Shown piece after piece: positions 15,298 through 24,588 of a DNA stretch of 51,442 bases. The notes beneath the pieces were generated by a model. It saw only the letters and a list, made by a program, of their open reading frames with translations. It was not told the DNA's origin and did no database searches. The stretch covers positions 1 through 51,442 of the forward strand of contig NZ_VCKY01000051.1 of assembly GCF_005889735.1 (NCBI RefSeq), in the 5' to 3' direction. The stretch's first letter is position 1. Each line of letters starts with the position of its first letter. The DNA comes from Nonomuraea turkmeniaca (GTDB taxonomy: Bacteria; Actinomycetota; Actinomycetes; Streptosporangiales; Streptosporangiaceae). The position numbers and the translations under genes were made by a program.

Positions 15298-17658
15298 ATG
15301 AGCCCAGAGATGAACATTGCCAGCTTCCCCGAGGGATTCATCTGGGGCGTGTCGACATCGGCCTTTCAGATCGAGGGCGCCACCTCCGCCGACGGCCGCG
15401 GCCCGTCCATTTGGGACACGTTCTCCGCCGACCGCGCCGATGCCTGCGACCATTACCACCGCCATCGCGAAGACGTGCGGTTGATGAAAGACCTCGGAAT
15501 GGCCGCCTATCGGTTCTCCGTGAGCTGGCCCCGGGTGTTTCCCGACGCTTCTGGGAAACTGAACGCGGCTGGGCTCGACTTTTACGACAGGCTGCTCGAC
15601 GAGCTGCTGGGCGCGGGTATCACGCCGTACGCGACGCTTTACCATTGGGATCTGCCGCAGGCATTGGAGGACGCCGGCGGCTGGCCGGTCCGGGACACCG
15701 CCCGCCATTTCGCCGATTACGCGGCCGCCGTCTTCGACCGGCTGGGGGATCGGGTCGACACGTGGTTCACGTTCAACGAGCCGTGGGTCTCGGCCTTTCT
15801 CGGCTACGGTTCCGGCATTCACGCGCCGGGCCGGAAATCGGCCGCCGACGCCTTTCGCGCCGCCCATCATCTCCTGCTCGCGCACGGGCTCGGCGCCCAG
15901 GCGTTGCGGGCGGCCGGGGCGGCGAAGGTGGGCACCGTGCTCAACATCTCGCCCGTCCTGACGCCCGGCCAGGTGAGCGACGCCGCGCGGCCGCTGTCGG
16001 CCGAGGACGCCGAGGCCGTGGCCAGGATCGACGCGCTGGGCAACCGGCAGTTCCTGGAGCCGATGTTGCGTGGCGCGTACCCCGCCGAGGTGCTGCCGAT
16101 CATCGAGCGCACCGCCGGGCTCGGCCACGTGCGCGACGGCGACCTGGAGCTCATCGCCCAGCCGATCGACCTGCTCGGCGTCAACTACTACACCCCGCTC
16201 GTCGTGCAGGCCCAGCCCAGCGAGCCCGCCGACCCCGCCTACCCGGGGAGCGAGGGCGTGCTGTTCTGCACGGTCCCCACCGCGGTCACGGCCATGGGCT
16301 GGCCCATCGTGCCCGGCTGCCTGTCCCAGGTGCTGCGCCGCCTGGCCGCGGAGTTCCCCGAGACCGAGCTGATGATCACTGAGAACGGCGCCGACTTCGT
16401 CGACGTGGTCACCGGCGACGGCATCCATGACGTGGAGCGCATCAGCTTCATCGAGGAGCATCTGCGTGCCGTGCGCGTGGCGGTCCAGGAGGGTGCGAAG
16501 GTCCGCGGATTTCTCGTCTGGACGCTGGTCGACAACCTCGAATGGTCCGACGGCTACCAACGCAAGTTCGGGCTCGTCCACGTCGACTTCGCCACCCAGC
16601 GGCGGCGGCTCAAGGACAGCGCGCTGTGGTACCGCGACGTCATCAAGCGGAACGGCCTGGTCGAGACCCGCCCCAAGCGGCCCACTCTCGAGACCGTGGC
16701 CGCCCGCTCCGGCGTCTCCCGCGCCACGGTCTCGCGGGTGGTCAACGGCGAGGCGTCGGTCAGCGCTGAGGTCCGCGAGGCGGTGCTGCGGGCGGTCAGG
16801 GAGCTCGGGTACGTGCCGAACGCGGCCGCCCGCAGCCTCGTCACCCGCAGGACCAACTCGATCGCACTCGTCCTGTCCGTCCCCCGGCAGAGCGGCGACC
16901 CGCTGACGTCCGCCGTCGTCCAGTATGTGACCAGCCTGCTCGAGGGCGCCGGCAAGCAGATCACGCTCATGCTCGCGGACACGGCCGAGAGCCACCGGCG
17001 CATCGTCCAGCACGTGGAGGCGGGCCTGGTGGACGGGGTGGTCCTGCTGCCACCGGACCGGGGCGACACACTGGCCGAGCGGCTCTCGCGTACCGGCGTG
17101 CCGATCGTGTTGCTCGGCAAGCCGGTGATCGCGTCGATGATGCCGTACGTGGACGTGGACAACGCCGGCGGCGCGAAGGCCGCGACCGAGCACCTGCTGG
17201 CCGCCGGCCGCCGGCGCATCGGCATGGTCTGCGGCCCGATGGACCTGGTCGCCGTCCAGGACCGGCTGGACGGCCACCGGATCGCGATGCGGCAGGCCGG
17301 CCGGCAACCGCTGCTGGCGCCCGCCGACCTCACCCGCTCGTCCGGCGCGGCGGCGACCCGGCAGCTCCTGACCGACCAGCCCGCCCTGGACGCCGTCTTC
17401 GCCGCCAGTGACCAGCTGGCCATCGGGGCGTTGCAGGCGGCCCGGGAGGCCGGGCGGCGGGTGCCGGAGGACCTGGCGATCGTGGGCTTCGACGACATCG
17501 ACGCCGCCTCGGCCACCACGCCCGGGCTCACGACCGTCCGCGTCCCGGTCGCCGAGCAGGCGCTGGCGCTCGCCCGGCTGATGTTGTCCCGGCTGGACGG
17601 CCGGCACACCGAGTCCGTCGTCCTGCCCACCCGCCTCGTCGTCCGCGACTCCACCTGA
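15298..17658 (+). CDS. GH1 beta-glucosidase fused to a LacI-family repressor
   Basis: One 786-residue frame. Residues 1 to about 452 are a complete family 1 glycoside hydrolase: N-terminal FPEGFIWGVSTSAFQIEGA, acid/base Glu161 in FTFNEPW, nucleophile Glu362 in MITENGADF, and the aglycone region LVDNLEWSDGYQRKFG. Residues about 462-510 are a LacI HTH (PTLETVAARSGVSRATVSRV) with hinge ARSLVTRR, and 520-786 are a periplasmic-binding-like effector domain (FAASDQLAIGALQA, IVGFDDIDAAS). The linker is only VETRPKRP and offers no ATG or GTG start for the LacI part. In Streptomyces the LacI repressor CebR and a GH1 enzyme are separate genes of one cellobiose locus; here enzyme and sensor are one polypeptide. 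CGGAGG lies 11 nt before the ATG. Confidence 0.9.
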   Translation: MSPEMNIASFPEGFIWGVSTSAFQIEGATSADGRGPSIWDTFSADRADACDHYHRHREDVRLMKDLGMAAYRFSVSWPRVFPDASGKLNAAGLDFYDRLLDELLGAGITPYATLYHWDLPQALEDAGGWPVRDTARHFADYAAAVFDRLGDRVDTWFTFNEPWVSAFLGYGSGIHAPGRKSAADAFRAAHHLLLAHGLGAQALRAAGAAKVGTVLNISPVLTPGQVSDAARPLSAEDAEAVARIDALGNRQFLEPMLRGAYPAEVLPIIERTAGLGHVRDGDLELIAQPIDLLGVNYYTPLVVQAQPSEPADPAYPGSEGVLFCTVPTAVTAMGWPIVPGCLSQVLRRLAAEFPETELMITENGADFVDVVTGDGIHDVERISFIEEHLRAVRVAVQEGAKVRGFLVWTLVDNLEWSDGYQRKFGLVHVDFATQRRRLKDSALWYRDVIKRNGLVETRPKRPTLETVAARSGVSRATVSRVVNGEASVSAEVREAVLRAVRELGYVPNAAARSLVTRRTNSIALVLSVPRQSGDPLTSAVVQYVTSLLEGAGKQITLMLADTAESHRRIVQHVEAGLVDGVVLLPPDRGDTLAERLSRTGVPIVLLGKPVIASMMPYVDVDNAGGAKAATEHLLAAGRRRIGMVCGPMDLVAVQDRLDGHRIAMRQAGRQPLLAPADLTRSSGAAATRQLLTDQPALDAVFAASDQLAIGALQAAREAGRRVPEDLAIVGFDDIDAASATTPGLTTVRVPVAEQALALARLMLSRLDGRHTESVVLPTRLVVRDST

Positions 17659-17744
17659 TGACACCTTGCCGCGGTCGTCGCTGAAACATCAGGCGAGCCG
17701 TGGTGAAACATCGGCTTAGCGCCACGTCGATACCGTCGGTTCCC

Positions 17745-18749
17745 ATGGAGCCTGATGCGTTGAGCCTCGCCATGGGAGCGCTCCCGCCCTCGCCGGAGGC
17801 GGAAGCCCTCTACCGGGAGTTGCTGAAGGCGGCGCCGGTGCCGGAGCACGAGTTCCTGGCCGGCGCCGCCGCCCCCGCCGCCGCCCGCCGCCGGCTGGCT
17901 GGGTTCCTCGCCGCCGGCCTGATCCGCCGCGACGCGGACGGCCTGCTGCAGGTGTGCCCGCCGCGGACCGCGCTGGAGGCGTGGGCGGCGCAACGTGAGC
18001 TGGAAGCCGCACGGGCCCGGGCGAGCGCACATGCGCTGTCCGAGCTGTACAGCGCCGCGCACGGCACGGGCGGGGCGTTCGTCGAAGTGGCCCAGGGCAA
18101 GTTCGCGGCCCGGGAGTTGTTCCGTGTGCTGCAGGCGGCCGCCAGGACCGAGGTGCGCGGGCTCGAACGCGGGCCGTACCTGCCCGACGCCCCGCCGGCG
18201 CCGGAGGAGGTGCAGCTCGACGGCATGCGCCGCGGTCTGCGCTACCGCGCCGTGTACGACGGCAGCGTGCTGCACGACGAAGCCCTGCTCGCCGCCGTGC
18301 GTGAGGCCGTGGCCGGCGGTGAGCAGGCTCGTGTCTTCGCCGACGTGCCGATGAAGCTGCTGCTGTCCGATGCGGACCGGGCATTGATCATGCTGCCCCA
18401 CCCGGGCGGCGGAGACGCCGACGCGCTGCTGGTCTACCCGTCGAAGCTGCTGGAGGTGCTGTCGGAGCTGTTCGAAGTGTTCTGGCGGCTGGGGGCGCCG
18501 ATCCAGGCGGCGGCCGGCGGCCCCGCCGCGGTGTCCCCGGACGCCGACCGGCTCGACCCCGGACCCGACCCGGACACCCAGCGGCTCTTGGTGCTCCTCA
18601 CCGCCGGGCTGACCGACGAGGCCATCGCCCGTGACCTCGGCGTCAGCGAGCGTACGGTGCACCGCCGGGTCAGCAGGCTGCAGGAGTTGCTCGGCGCCCG
18701 GACCAGGTTCCAGCTGGGCGTGCAGGCCAGCCGCCGGGGCTGGTTGTGA
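17745..18749 (+). CDS. LuxR-type HTH regulator with TrmB-like N-terminus
   Basis: A 334-residue protein. The C-terminal about 60 residues are a LuxR-type HTH (LVLLTAGLTDEAIARDLGVS, ERTVHRRVSRLQELLGARTR). The N-terminal 60 residues look like a degenerate winged helix (ALYRELLKAAPVPEHEFLAG) and are followed by a helical linker and a central sensor-like region. This architecture is frequent in actinobacteria next to secreted peptidase genes. The ATG at 17745 is chosen because it begins the conserved-looking region; an upstream GTG at 17700 has no ribosome site. It probably activates the adjacent exported hydrolase. Confidence 0.8.
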   Translation: MEPDALSLAMGALPPSPEAEALYRELLKAAPVPEHEFLAGAAAPAAARRRLAGFLAAGLIRRDADGLLQVCPPRTALEAWAAQRELEAARARASAHALSELYSAAHGTGGAFVEVAQGKFAARELFRVLQAAARTEVRGLERGPYLPDAPPAPEEVQLDGMRRGLRYRAVYDGSVLHDEALLAAVREAVAGGEQARVFADVPMKLLLSDADRALIMLPHPGGGDADALLVYPSKLLEVLSELFEVFWRLGAPIQAAAGGPAAVSPDADRLDPGPDPDTQRLLVLLTAGLTDEAIARDLGVSERTVHRRVSRLQELLGARTRFQLGVQASRRGWL

Positions 18750-18861
18750 GCGGATTGACAGAAACCGGTCATGTCTGGTCTTCGCCGCCGACAACCGATG
18801 TGCGCGGCGGGCCGGCCCGGTCATGGTGGTGGCGACCCCGTTCCACCCGAGAGGACAACAC

Positions 18862-20637
18862 ATGCCTCGCTTAGCGTCCGTACCGCGCCACGTACCTCGT
18901 CGGCGCCGGCTGGCTGTCATCGGGATGTCGCTGATCGCGGCAGTCCTCATGGCGATGCTCCCCACCCCACCCGCCTTCGCCGGCGAGGCCGCCGAGCCGG
19001 ACACCACCGCGCTCGCCGGCCCGCTCGCGCGGCAGCAGATCACCTGGGAGCCGTGCGGGCTCGGCAGCGTGACCGCCGAGCAGGAGGCGGCGCTGCGGCT
19101 CGCCTGCGCGACCGTGACCGTGCCGCGGGACTGGCACGACCCGAAGGACGGCCACACGCTCCAGGTCCGGATCTCCCGTACGGTGGCCACCGGCGCCGAC
19201 CGCAAGGGCATCCTCCTGGTCAACCCCGGCGGGCCCGGCGGCAGCGGGCTGTCCCTCGCGCCCTACGTGGCACTGGCCGGCCCGGCCGTGGGCGAGCACT
19301 ATGACGTCATCGGCTTCGATCCACGCGGCGTCGGCCAGAGCACCCCGCTGTGGTGCTCGGTCACCTTCGACAGCGAGATCCACAACACCAACGACAAGAT
19401 CACGCAGGCGAAGGTCGCCGGCTGCCGGTCCACCGAGCTGACTAAGTACATCACCACCGAGCAGACCACGTACGACATGGACTTCATCCGCGGCCTGCTC
19501 GGCGAGCCGACCATGAACTACCTCGGCTACTCGTACGGCACCTGGCTCGGCACGTGGTACGCCGCCACCTTCCCCGGCAAGGTCAACCGGATGGTGCTCG
19601 ACTCGGTCGCCGCGGTCGACTCGCCCACCCTGCAGCAGACCTGGGACCTGCAGCCGCTCACCCGCGACCGGGCGTTCCAGGAGCAGCTCATGCCGTACGT
19701 CGCCCGTCACGACGACGTGTACGGCCGCGGCACCGACCCGATGGCGATCCGGCAGCTGTGGGAGCGGGCCGGCGGCACCCGGCTCGGCATGGGGCCGTTC
19801 ATGTTCGGCTGGTACATCCTGGGCGCGCTCTACGACACCGAGAACTACGGAGTCGCCGCCGCGGCCGTGGACTACGTCATCGACTACTACGAGCAGTGGA
19901 ACGGCTGGACGCCCGAGCAGCTCCTGGCAGACGCCACCGCCAAACTGCTGGCCAGGCCTGAACTGACCGCCGGCCAGCGGGCGTACGTGGAGGAGGCGGC
20001 CGCCAAGGCCCGAGCCGCGCTCAAGGCCGGTGCGAAGCCTGCCGAGTCCGCCTCCGAATACACCTACGACGTCGACTACGTCTTCGAGGCGATCCGCTGC
20101 CAGGACGGCCAGTGGAACCAGAACGTCGGCTACTGGCGTGCCTTCAGCGACCGGCTCACCCGTGACGCGCCGCTGGTGGCGCCGTACATGCAGGACCCGC
20201 CGGCGTGCGCTTACTGGCCGACGACCAACGCCATGCCCGCCGTCGACCAGAAGACGTTCCCCAAGGTACTGATGCTGCAGAGCGAGCTCGACGTGGCCAC
20301 CGCGTACGAAGGTGCCCTCTCCGCCGCCCGGCACCTGCCCGGGGCGCGTATGATCAGCGTCGACAACGAGGGCAGCCACGGCGTCTTCCCCTACTACACC
20401 ACCTGCGTCGACGACCGCGTCCACGCGTACCTGCTGGACGGCGTGCTGCCCGGCGACAAGTTCACCGCCTGCCAGGCGGTGCCGCTGCCCGGCGAGACGA
20501 CCGTCCACGAGGTGGGCGGCAGTCTGCAGCCGAAGGGCGCCGTGCGGACCCAGCTGATCAGCGACGACATGCGGGCGGCCAACAAGATGCTCAAGCGCAT
20601 GCTGCGTACCGAGCCAGGCCCGTCGTACCCCGAGTAG
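18862..20637 (+). CDS. Exported alpha/beta hydrolase with TAP-like C-terminal domain (S33 peptidase type)
   Basis: A 591-residue protein with a long twin-basic signal peptide (VPRRRRLAVIGMSLIAAVLM, cleavage expected after AFA at residue 40). The hydrolase core has the oxyanion region LLVNPGGPGGSG, nucleophile Ser224 in LGYSYGTWLG, and a C-terminal TAP-like segment with the catalytic His in DNEGSHGVF. Relatives are secreted tripeptidyl aminopeptidases that trim N-terminal peptides. A TTGACA at 18755-18760, just after the LuxR stop, may be the -35 element of its own promoter, but no good -10 follows, fitting an activator-dependent promoter. GAGGAC precedes the ATG. A strong hairpin follows the stop. 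Confidence 0.88.
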   Translation: MPRLASVPRHVPRRRRLAVIGMSLIAAVLMAMLPTPPAFAGEAAEPDTTALAGPLARQQITWEPCGLGSVTAEQEAALRLACATVTVPRDWHDPKDGHTLQVRISRTVATGADRKGILLVNPGGPGGSGLSLAPYVALAGPAVGEHYDVIGFDPRGVGQSTPLWCSVTFDSEIHNTNDKITQAKVAGCRSTELTKYITTEQTTYDMDFIRGLLGEPTMNYLGYSYGTWLGTWYAATFPGKVNRMVLDSVAAVDSPTLQQTWDLQPLTRDRAFQEQLMPYVARHDDVYGRGTDPMAIRQLWERAGGTRLGMGPFMFGWYILGALYDTENYGVAAAAVDYVIDYYEQWNGWTPEQLLADATAKLLARPELTAGQRAYVEEAAAKARAALKAGAKPAESASEYTYDVDYVFEAIRCQDGQWNQNVGYWRAFSDRLTRDAPLVAPYMQDPPACAYWPTTNAMPAVDQKTFPKVLMLQSELDVATAYEGALSAARHLPGARMISVDNEGSHGVFPYYTTCVDDRVHAYLLDGVLPGDKFTACQAVPLPGETTVHEVGGSLQPKGAVRTQLISDDMRAANKMLKRMLRTEPGPSYPE

Positions 20638-20645
20638 CCATCGCC

Positions 20646-20677
20646 CAGGGCCTGGCACCCGGTGGTGCCAGGCCCTG
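20646..20677 (+). terminator. Strong hairpin terminator after the peptidase gene
   Basis: Perfect 14-bp arms, CAGGGCCTGGCACC and GGTGCCAGGCCCTG, with a 4-nt loop CGGT, start 9 bp after the peptidase stop. This is one of the strongest intrinsic terminators in the window. Confidence 0.9.
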
Positions 20678-20697
20678 CCCGAGGGCCTGACCGGTCA

Positions 20698-20799
20698 CCG
20701 GCCGTCCTGGACGACGTCACGGTGGCGTACCCCGACTTCGCGGGCGGTAACGCCGAGACCATCGCGCGCCTGCGGAAGAACGGCCGGATCAGCCTGATG
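20698..20799 (+). pseudogene. Fragment of a pyridoxamine-5'-phosphate oxidase-like gene
   Basis: About 34 residues (LDDVTVAYPDFAGGNAETIA then RLRKNGRISLM) match the core strand region of small FMN-binding split-barrel proteins, which normally read TVAYLDxTGSGxETIAHLRENGRITLMF. The frame has no start and loses similarity after LM. It is a stranded internal piece of a roughly 200-residue gene, just beyond the peptidase terminator. Similarity was judged from memory of the family pattern. Confidence 0.6.
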
Positions 20800-20880
20800 C
20801 GGCGCGCCTCTCTCCGGGTGTGTCGGGCAAATTGGTGTGCCTTTCAAACCCGAGGTCGGCTCCCGATTACGGGGTTCCTG

Positions 20881-22053
20881 TCAGGAGCGGGTGCGGCGGC
20901 GGAGCACGATGCGTTCGGCCCAGCTGGCCGCCTCCGGGTCCTTGAGCCCCTCCACCACCCCGCCCAGGTAGGCGGTGGCCAGGCTGTCGAAGCCGCTGTC
21001 CAGCTGACGCAGCCGGCTGGCCTTGCGGCGGTCCGCCGCCTGCAGATATTGGGCGATGCTCTCCGCGTACCCGGCGTCGTGCTGGTAGGCGCGCTGGGCG
21101 GTGGCGCTGGCGGCGGACTCGGCGTCGCGTTTGGCCCGCAGCTCCCGCAGCCGCCGGTCGTTCGGGTTGTGCATCCGACGCCCCAGGTCGGCGGCGATGA
21201 GCGCGGTGGCGATCAGCAGAGCCAGCAGCAGGATCATCGTCGGCAGCTGGCCGACGCCCTCCGACGTGGGGCCGATCTCCTGCCCGTCCACGATCAGCGG
21301 CTTGACCAGGGCGTCCCGGCGCAGCACGGCCACGGCGACGATGAGGCCGAGCCAGACGAGCGCCACGCCGATCAGCAGCCAGCGGCCCTTGGCCGAGCTG
21401 CCGTGCTCCTGCCAGGACCGGAATGTCCTGCCGTACATATGAGGTGCGACCAGCATGATGAGCGCCGCGCCCGCAGCCAGCAGCGCGGTCATCGCGATGC
21501 TGTCGCCCCAGCTCAGGATGACCTGGTAGAGGATCGGGACCTCGACGATCAGCAGGAGCAGCAGCAGGAGCGCGGCGGGCAGCCAGCGGCGGATCAGCGG
21601 CCAGTGGCTGCCGGAGATCGCGATCGAGCTGGGCCGGCCGTCGCCGGGCCGCCTGCTCGGCTGCTCCAGCTCCGTGACCCGGTGCTGGCTGTCCTCCAGG
21701 GCCTTGCGCGCCTCCCCGAAGGTGCGCTGCGACTCCGCCAGCCTGATCTTCTGGGACTCGAACTCGGCCCGCGCCCGCTGGATCTCCTGCTCGGTACGCT
21801 CATCGAGCTCGGCCAGCTCCGCCAGCCGCTCGTCCTCCAACTCGTGGAAGCGCGGCACGCTGCCGGTCTGCAGCGTGAGCGTGTCGATCTGGCCCTCGGC
21901 GGCATGCGTACGGCCCAGCTCGCGCTCCTCGCGGCGGCGCTGCGGCCAGTCGGGCAGGCGGTAGAGGTCGCCGTCGTACGCCACGGCAGGCGTGATGCGG
22001 GTGACCTGGCCAGACTCGAACGACTCGTCCTGCTTGCGGCGTAAGAAGCGCAT
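20881..22053 (-). CDS. Coiled-coil membrane protein of unknown function
   Basis: A 390-residue protein I cannot assign to a family. It has a cytoplasmic N-terminus, a predicted coiled coil at about residues 70-130 (ELEDERLAELAELDERTEQE and following heptads), then four or so hydrophobic segments (PAALLLLLLLIVEVPILYQV, AMTALLAAGAALIMLVAPHM, GRWLLIGVALVWLGLIVAVA, TMILLLALLIATALIAADLG), and a charged helical C-terminus. Its opening, MRFLRR, and coiled-coil makeup resemble the 404-residue protein at 25411-26625. It is divergent from the 2OG oxygenase with a 58-bp gap. Confidence 0.75.
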   Translation of the reverse strand: MRFLRRKQDESFESGQVTRITPAVAYDGDLYRLPDWPQRRREERELGRTHAAEGQIDTLTLQTGSVPRFHELEDERLAELAELDERTEQEIQRARAEFESQKIRLAESQRTFGEARKALEDSQHRVTELEQPSRRPGDGRPSSIAISGSHWPLIRRWLPAALLLLLLLIVEVPILYQVILSWGDSIAMTALLAAGAALIMLVAPHMYGRTFRSWQEHGSSAKGRWLLIGVALVWLGLIVAVAVLRRDALVKPLIVDGQEIGPTSEGVGQLPTMILLLALLIATALIAADLGRRMHNPNDRRLRELRAKRDAESAASATAQRAYQHDAGYAESIAQYLQAADRRKASRLRQLDSGFDSLATAYLGGVVEGLKDPEAASWAERIVLRRRTRS

Positions 22054-22111
22054 CGGGCCTCCAAGAGGGTCCTGCCTTCGATGCTAAGCGCCCGCTTTGT
22101 AGAACAATGGC

Positions 22112-23074
22112 GTGGTGAGCGAATTGCCGGTCATCGATGTCGCGCCCCTCCTCACCGACGCCCCGGACCCCGGCAAGCGTGCCGTCGCGGACGCCATCGG
22201 CGCCGCCTGCCGGGACGGCGGCTTCTTCTACGTCACCGGCCACGGCGTGCCGCCGGAGCTCCTCGCCCGGCTCGACGCGGCGAGCAGGCGGTTCTTCGCC
22301 CTGCCCGACGAGGTGAAGGCCGAGATCTCCATGGACAGGGGCGGCAAGGCCTGGCGCGGGTTCTTCCCGGTCGGCGGGGAGCTCACCTCGGGGCGGCCCG
22401 ACCTCAAGGAGGGCATCTACTTCGGCGCTGAGGACCCGCCGGGCCCGCTCCCGCTGCACGGCCCCAACCTGTTCCCCGCCCAGGTCCCCGAGCTGCGCGA
22501 GACCGTGCTCGAATACCTGGAACGGCTGACCGCGCTCGCCCAGTCGGTCATGTCGGGCATCGCCCTGAGCCTCGGCCTGGACGAGGACTACTTCCGGACC
22601 GGCTACACCGCCGACCCGACCATCCTCTTCCGGATCTTCCACTACCCGCCCGCCCCGCCGGACGACCCCGACACCTGGGGAGTGGGCGAGCACACCGACT
22701 ACGGCCTGCTCACCCTCCTCCTCCAGGACGCGAACGGCGGCCTGCAGGTCCGCACCCCGGGCGGCTGGATCGAGGCGCCGCCGCTGGCGGAGACGTTCGT
22801 CTGCAACATCGGCGACATGCTCGACAAGCTCACCGGCGGCCAGTACCGCTCGACCCCGCACCGGGTACGCAACCGCAGCGGCAACGAGCGCCTCAGCTTC
22901 CCGTTCTTCTTCGACCCCGGCTGGGACAGCGAGGTGCCGCCCCTGCCGTACGCGCCCGGCCACCGCTGGGACGGCCAGCTGGACTTCACGGGCACGTACG
23001 GCGAATACCTGCTGTCGAAGGTCTCCAAGGTGTTCCCGAGCCTCTTCGAGAACGTCAAGAGGTCGAGAACGTGA
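22112..23074 (+). CDS. 2-oxoglutarate/Fe(II) oxygenase, isopenicillin N synthase-like
   Basis: A 320-residue non-haem iron dioxygenase. The iron facial triad is His194 and Asp196 ([12 protein letters not shown]) with His250 (RSTPHRVRN), and 2-oxoglutarate is bound by Arg260 and Ser262 (ERLSFPFF). The N-terminal DIOX_N region ([25 protein letters not shown]) is intact. Substrate is unknown; actinobacterial homologues oxidise small molecules or act in nucleobase and amino-acid metabolism. Translation may start at GTG 22112 or 22115. Its 3' end overlaps the convergent GH16 gene by 20 bp. Confidence 0.88.
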   Translation: MVSELPVIDVAPLLTDAPDPGKRAVADAIGAACRDGGFFYVTGHGVPPELLARLDAASRRFFALPDEVKAEISMDRGGKAWRGFFPVGGELTSGRPDLKEGIYFGAEDPPGPLPLHGPNLFPAQVPELRETVLEYLERLTALAQSVMSGIALSLGLDEDYFRTGYTADPTILFRIFHYPPAPPDDPDTWGVGEHTDYGLLTLLLQDANGGLQVRTPGGWIEAPPLAETFVCNIGDMLDKLTGGQYRSTPHRVRNRSGNERLSFPFFFDPGWDSEVPPLPYAPGHRWDGQLDFTGTYGEYLLSKVSKVFPSLFENVKRSRT

Positions 23075-24437
23075 ACCAGTTGACGTTCACGAAGTCGGCC
23101 GGCTGACCGCTGCTGAACGTCAAGTAGACGGTGTGCGTTCCCGTGACGCCCGAGATGTTGGCGGGCACCGTGCGCCAGCTCTGCCACCCGCCCGTGTTGG
23201 CGAGGGCGAAGTCCCCGATGGGCGCGGCCGTGGGGCTGTCCAGCCGCACCTGCACCAGCCCGCTCACGCCGGCCGCCGCCCCTGAGGCGACCCTGGCCCT
23301 GAACTGCCTGGCCGCCTCCGTGCCGAAGTTCACCCCGTCGAAGCGCAGCCAGTCGCCGTTGGAGATGGCGCCGACGTTCTGCCCGCCGCCCGTGTCGGTG
23401 GTCGTCTCGACGATGGTGCCCGACTGGGCCTGGTAGCGCTCGGCCTGGATGGTGGAGCGGGCGTCCACGCCGCCCGGCGGGTTGGTGGGCGTGGTGGTGG
23501 TGCCGCTCTGCCACACCGCCACGTAGTCCACCACCATGGGGCGTCCGGGCACGGTGTCCGGCGTCGGCGTCTGACCGCCGAGCGCGTTCGGGAACGCCCC
23601 GCCCATCGCCACGTTCAGCAGCAGGAAGTAGCCGGCGTGGCCGGTCATGTTGCTCCACGTCGTGCTGTCGAACTGGGACTGGCTGACGCTGTGGAACTGC
23701 TGGCCGTCCACGTACCATCGCAGCTGGTTCGGGCTCACGCTGCGGTCCCACTCGAAGCGGTAGGTGTGGAAGGCCGACTGGCAGGTGGAGCCGGGGCAGG
23801 CGCGGCTGGCGCCGAGCCCGGTCGTCTCGTTGCACGGCCCGCCCGGGTTGACGCCGCAGTGGAGCACACCCCAGACGGAGTTGATGCCGTTGACGTTCTC
23901 CATGATGTCGTACTCGCCGATGCCCGGCCAGTTCCAGTAGTTCCCCCGGTACGGCGACCCGAGCGCCCAGAACGCCGGCCAGTAGCCGAGTGCGGCGTTG
24001 CCGGTCACGTTCGGCATCTGGATCCGGCCCTCGATACGCAGGATGCGCCCGTCGGCGGGTTTGAAGTCGGCGCGCCTGGTCTCGATGCGGGCCGATGTCC
24101 ACTCGCCCGAGCCGCTGCGCAGGGGTGTGATGCGCAGGTTGCCCGCGCCGTCGAGGCTGAGGTTGGAGGTGCTGGAGGTGTAGTTCTGGATCTCGCCGGT
24201 GCCCCAGTTGGCCGGGCCGCCGGGGTACGAGTGCCCCGTGTCGATGATCCAGTTGGTGGACGAGGGGAGAGTGCCGGCGTTGCCGTTGAAGTCGTCGGAC
24301 CAGACCAGCGACCAGCCTGACGGGGTGGGCGGGACGGCGGCCGAGGCGCTGACGGCCACCTGGACGAGCAGTCCGGTGAGCGCCGCCAACGCCACGGCCA
24401 CGGCCGCCAGGCGCCGCCGCCTGCTTGTTGTTGTCAT
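23055..24437 (-). CDS. Secreted GH16 endo-beta-1,3-glucanase with CBM6-like domain
   Basis: A 460-residue secreted enzyme. Residues 1-34 are a signal peptide ([20 protein letters not shown] to SASAA). Residues about 40-310 are a GH16 laminarinase-type domain with the catalytic core EYDIME (nucleophile Glu175, Asp177, acid/base Glu180) and [19 protein letters not shown] Thr/Pro linker ([12 protein letters not shown]) leads to a CBM6-like carbohydrate-binding module at about 328-460 ([25 protein letters not shown]). It hydrolyses mixed or beta-1,3-glucans outside the cell. AGGAG precedes the ATG at 24437. Two identical LacI-type palindromes lie upstream. Confidence 0.93.
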   Translation of the reverse strand: MTTTSRRRRLAAVAVALAALTGLLVQVAVSASAAVPPTPSGWSLVWSDDFNGNAGTLPSSTNWIIDTGHSYPGGPANWGTGEIQNYTSSTSNLSLDGAGNLRITPLRSGSGEWTSARIETRRADFKPADGRILRIEGRIQMPNVTGNAALGYWPAFWALGSPYRGNYWNWPGIGEYDIMENVNGINSVWGVLHCGVNPGGPCNETTGLGASRACPGSTCQSAFHTYRFEWDRSVSPNQLRWYVDGQQFHSVSQSQFDSTTWSNMTGHAGYFLLLNVAMGGAFPNALGGQTPTPDTVPGRPMVVDYVAVWQSGTTTTPTNPPGGVDARSTIQAERYQAQSGTIVETTTDTGGGQNVGAISNGDWLRFDGVNFGTEAARQFRARVASGAAAGVSGLVQVRLDSPTAAPIGDFALANTGGWQSWRTVPANISGVTGTHTVYLTFSSGQPADFVNVNWFTFSTS

Positions 24438-24471
24438 CGTTTCGCTCCTGGGGGGTGCGGGAGACGCATGT

Positions 24472-24483
24472 GAGAGCGCTCTC
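24472..24483. promoter_or_regulatory. LacI-type operator (GAGAGCGCTCTC), proximal copy
   Basis: A perfect 12-bp palindrome 34 bp upstream of the GH16 start. Its GAGCGCTC core is the core of CebR/CelR-type LacI operators (known consensus TGGGAGCGCTCCCA). The location suits repression of the glucanase until a beta-glucan breakdown product is present. The LacI domain fused to the GH1 enzyme at 15.3 kb is a candidate binder (inference). Confidence 0.75.
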
Positions 24484-24570
24484 TCAAGGATGTGAACACA
24501 GGGTTTACTCCCTGTCAACATTCCGAACCATGCACGGGGCGGGCCGGTGAGGCGGCCTGCCGAATGCTTA

Positions 24571-24582
24571 GAGAGCGCTCTC
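24571..24582. promoter_or_regulatory. LacI-type operator, distal copy
   Basis: An identical 12-bp GAGAGCGCTCTC palindrome, with its centre 99 bp from the proximal copy, close to the 3' end of the vWA-like gene. Two identical operators at this distance are the arrangement used for repression loops by LacI tetramers or paired dimers. A further palindrome TGCTCTAGAGCA follows at 24585-24596, overlapping the stop of the vWA-like gene. Confidence 0.7.
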
Positions 24583-24588
24583 CATGCT

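Noticed and set aside
15277..17664. Very long minus-strand open frame antisense to the GH1-LacI gene
   Set aside because: It is the mirror of codon bias in the plus-strand gene; the composition is His/Asp/Arg/Gly-rich without motifs.
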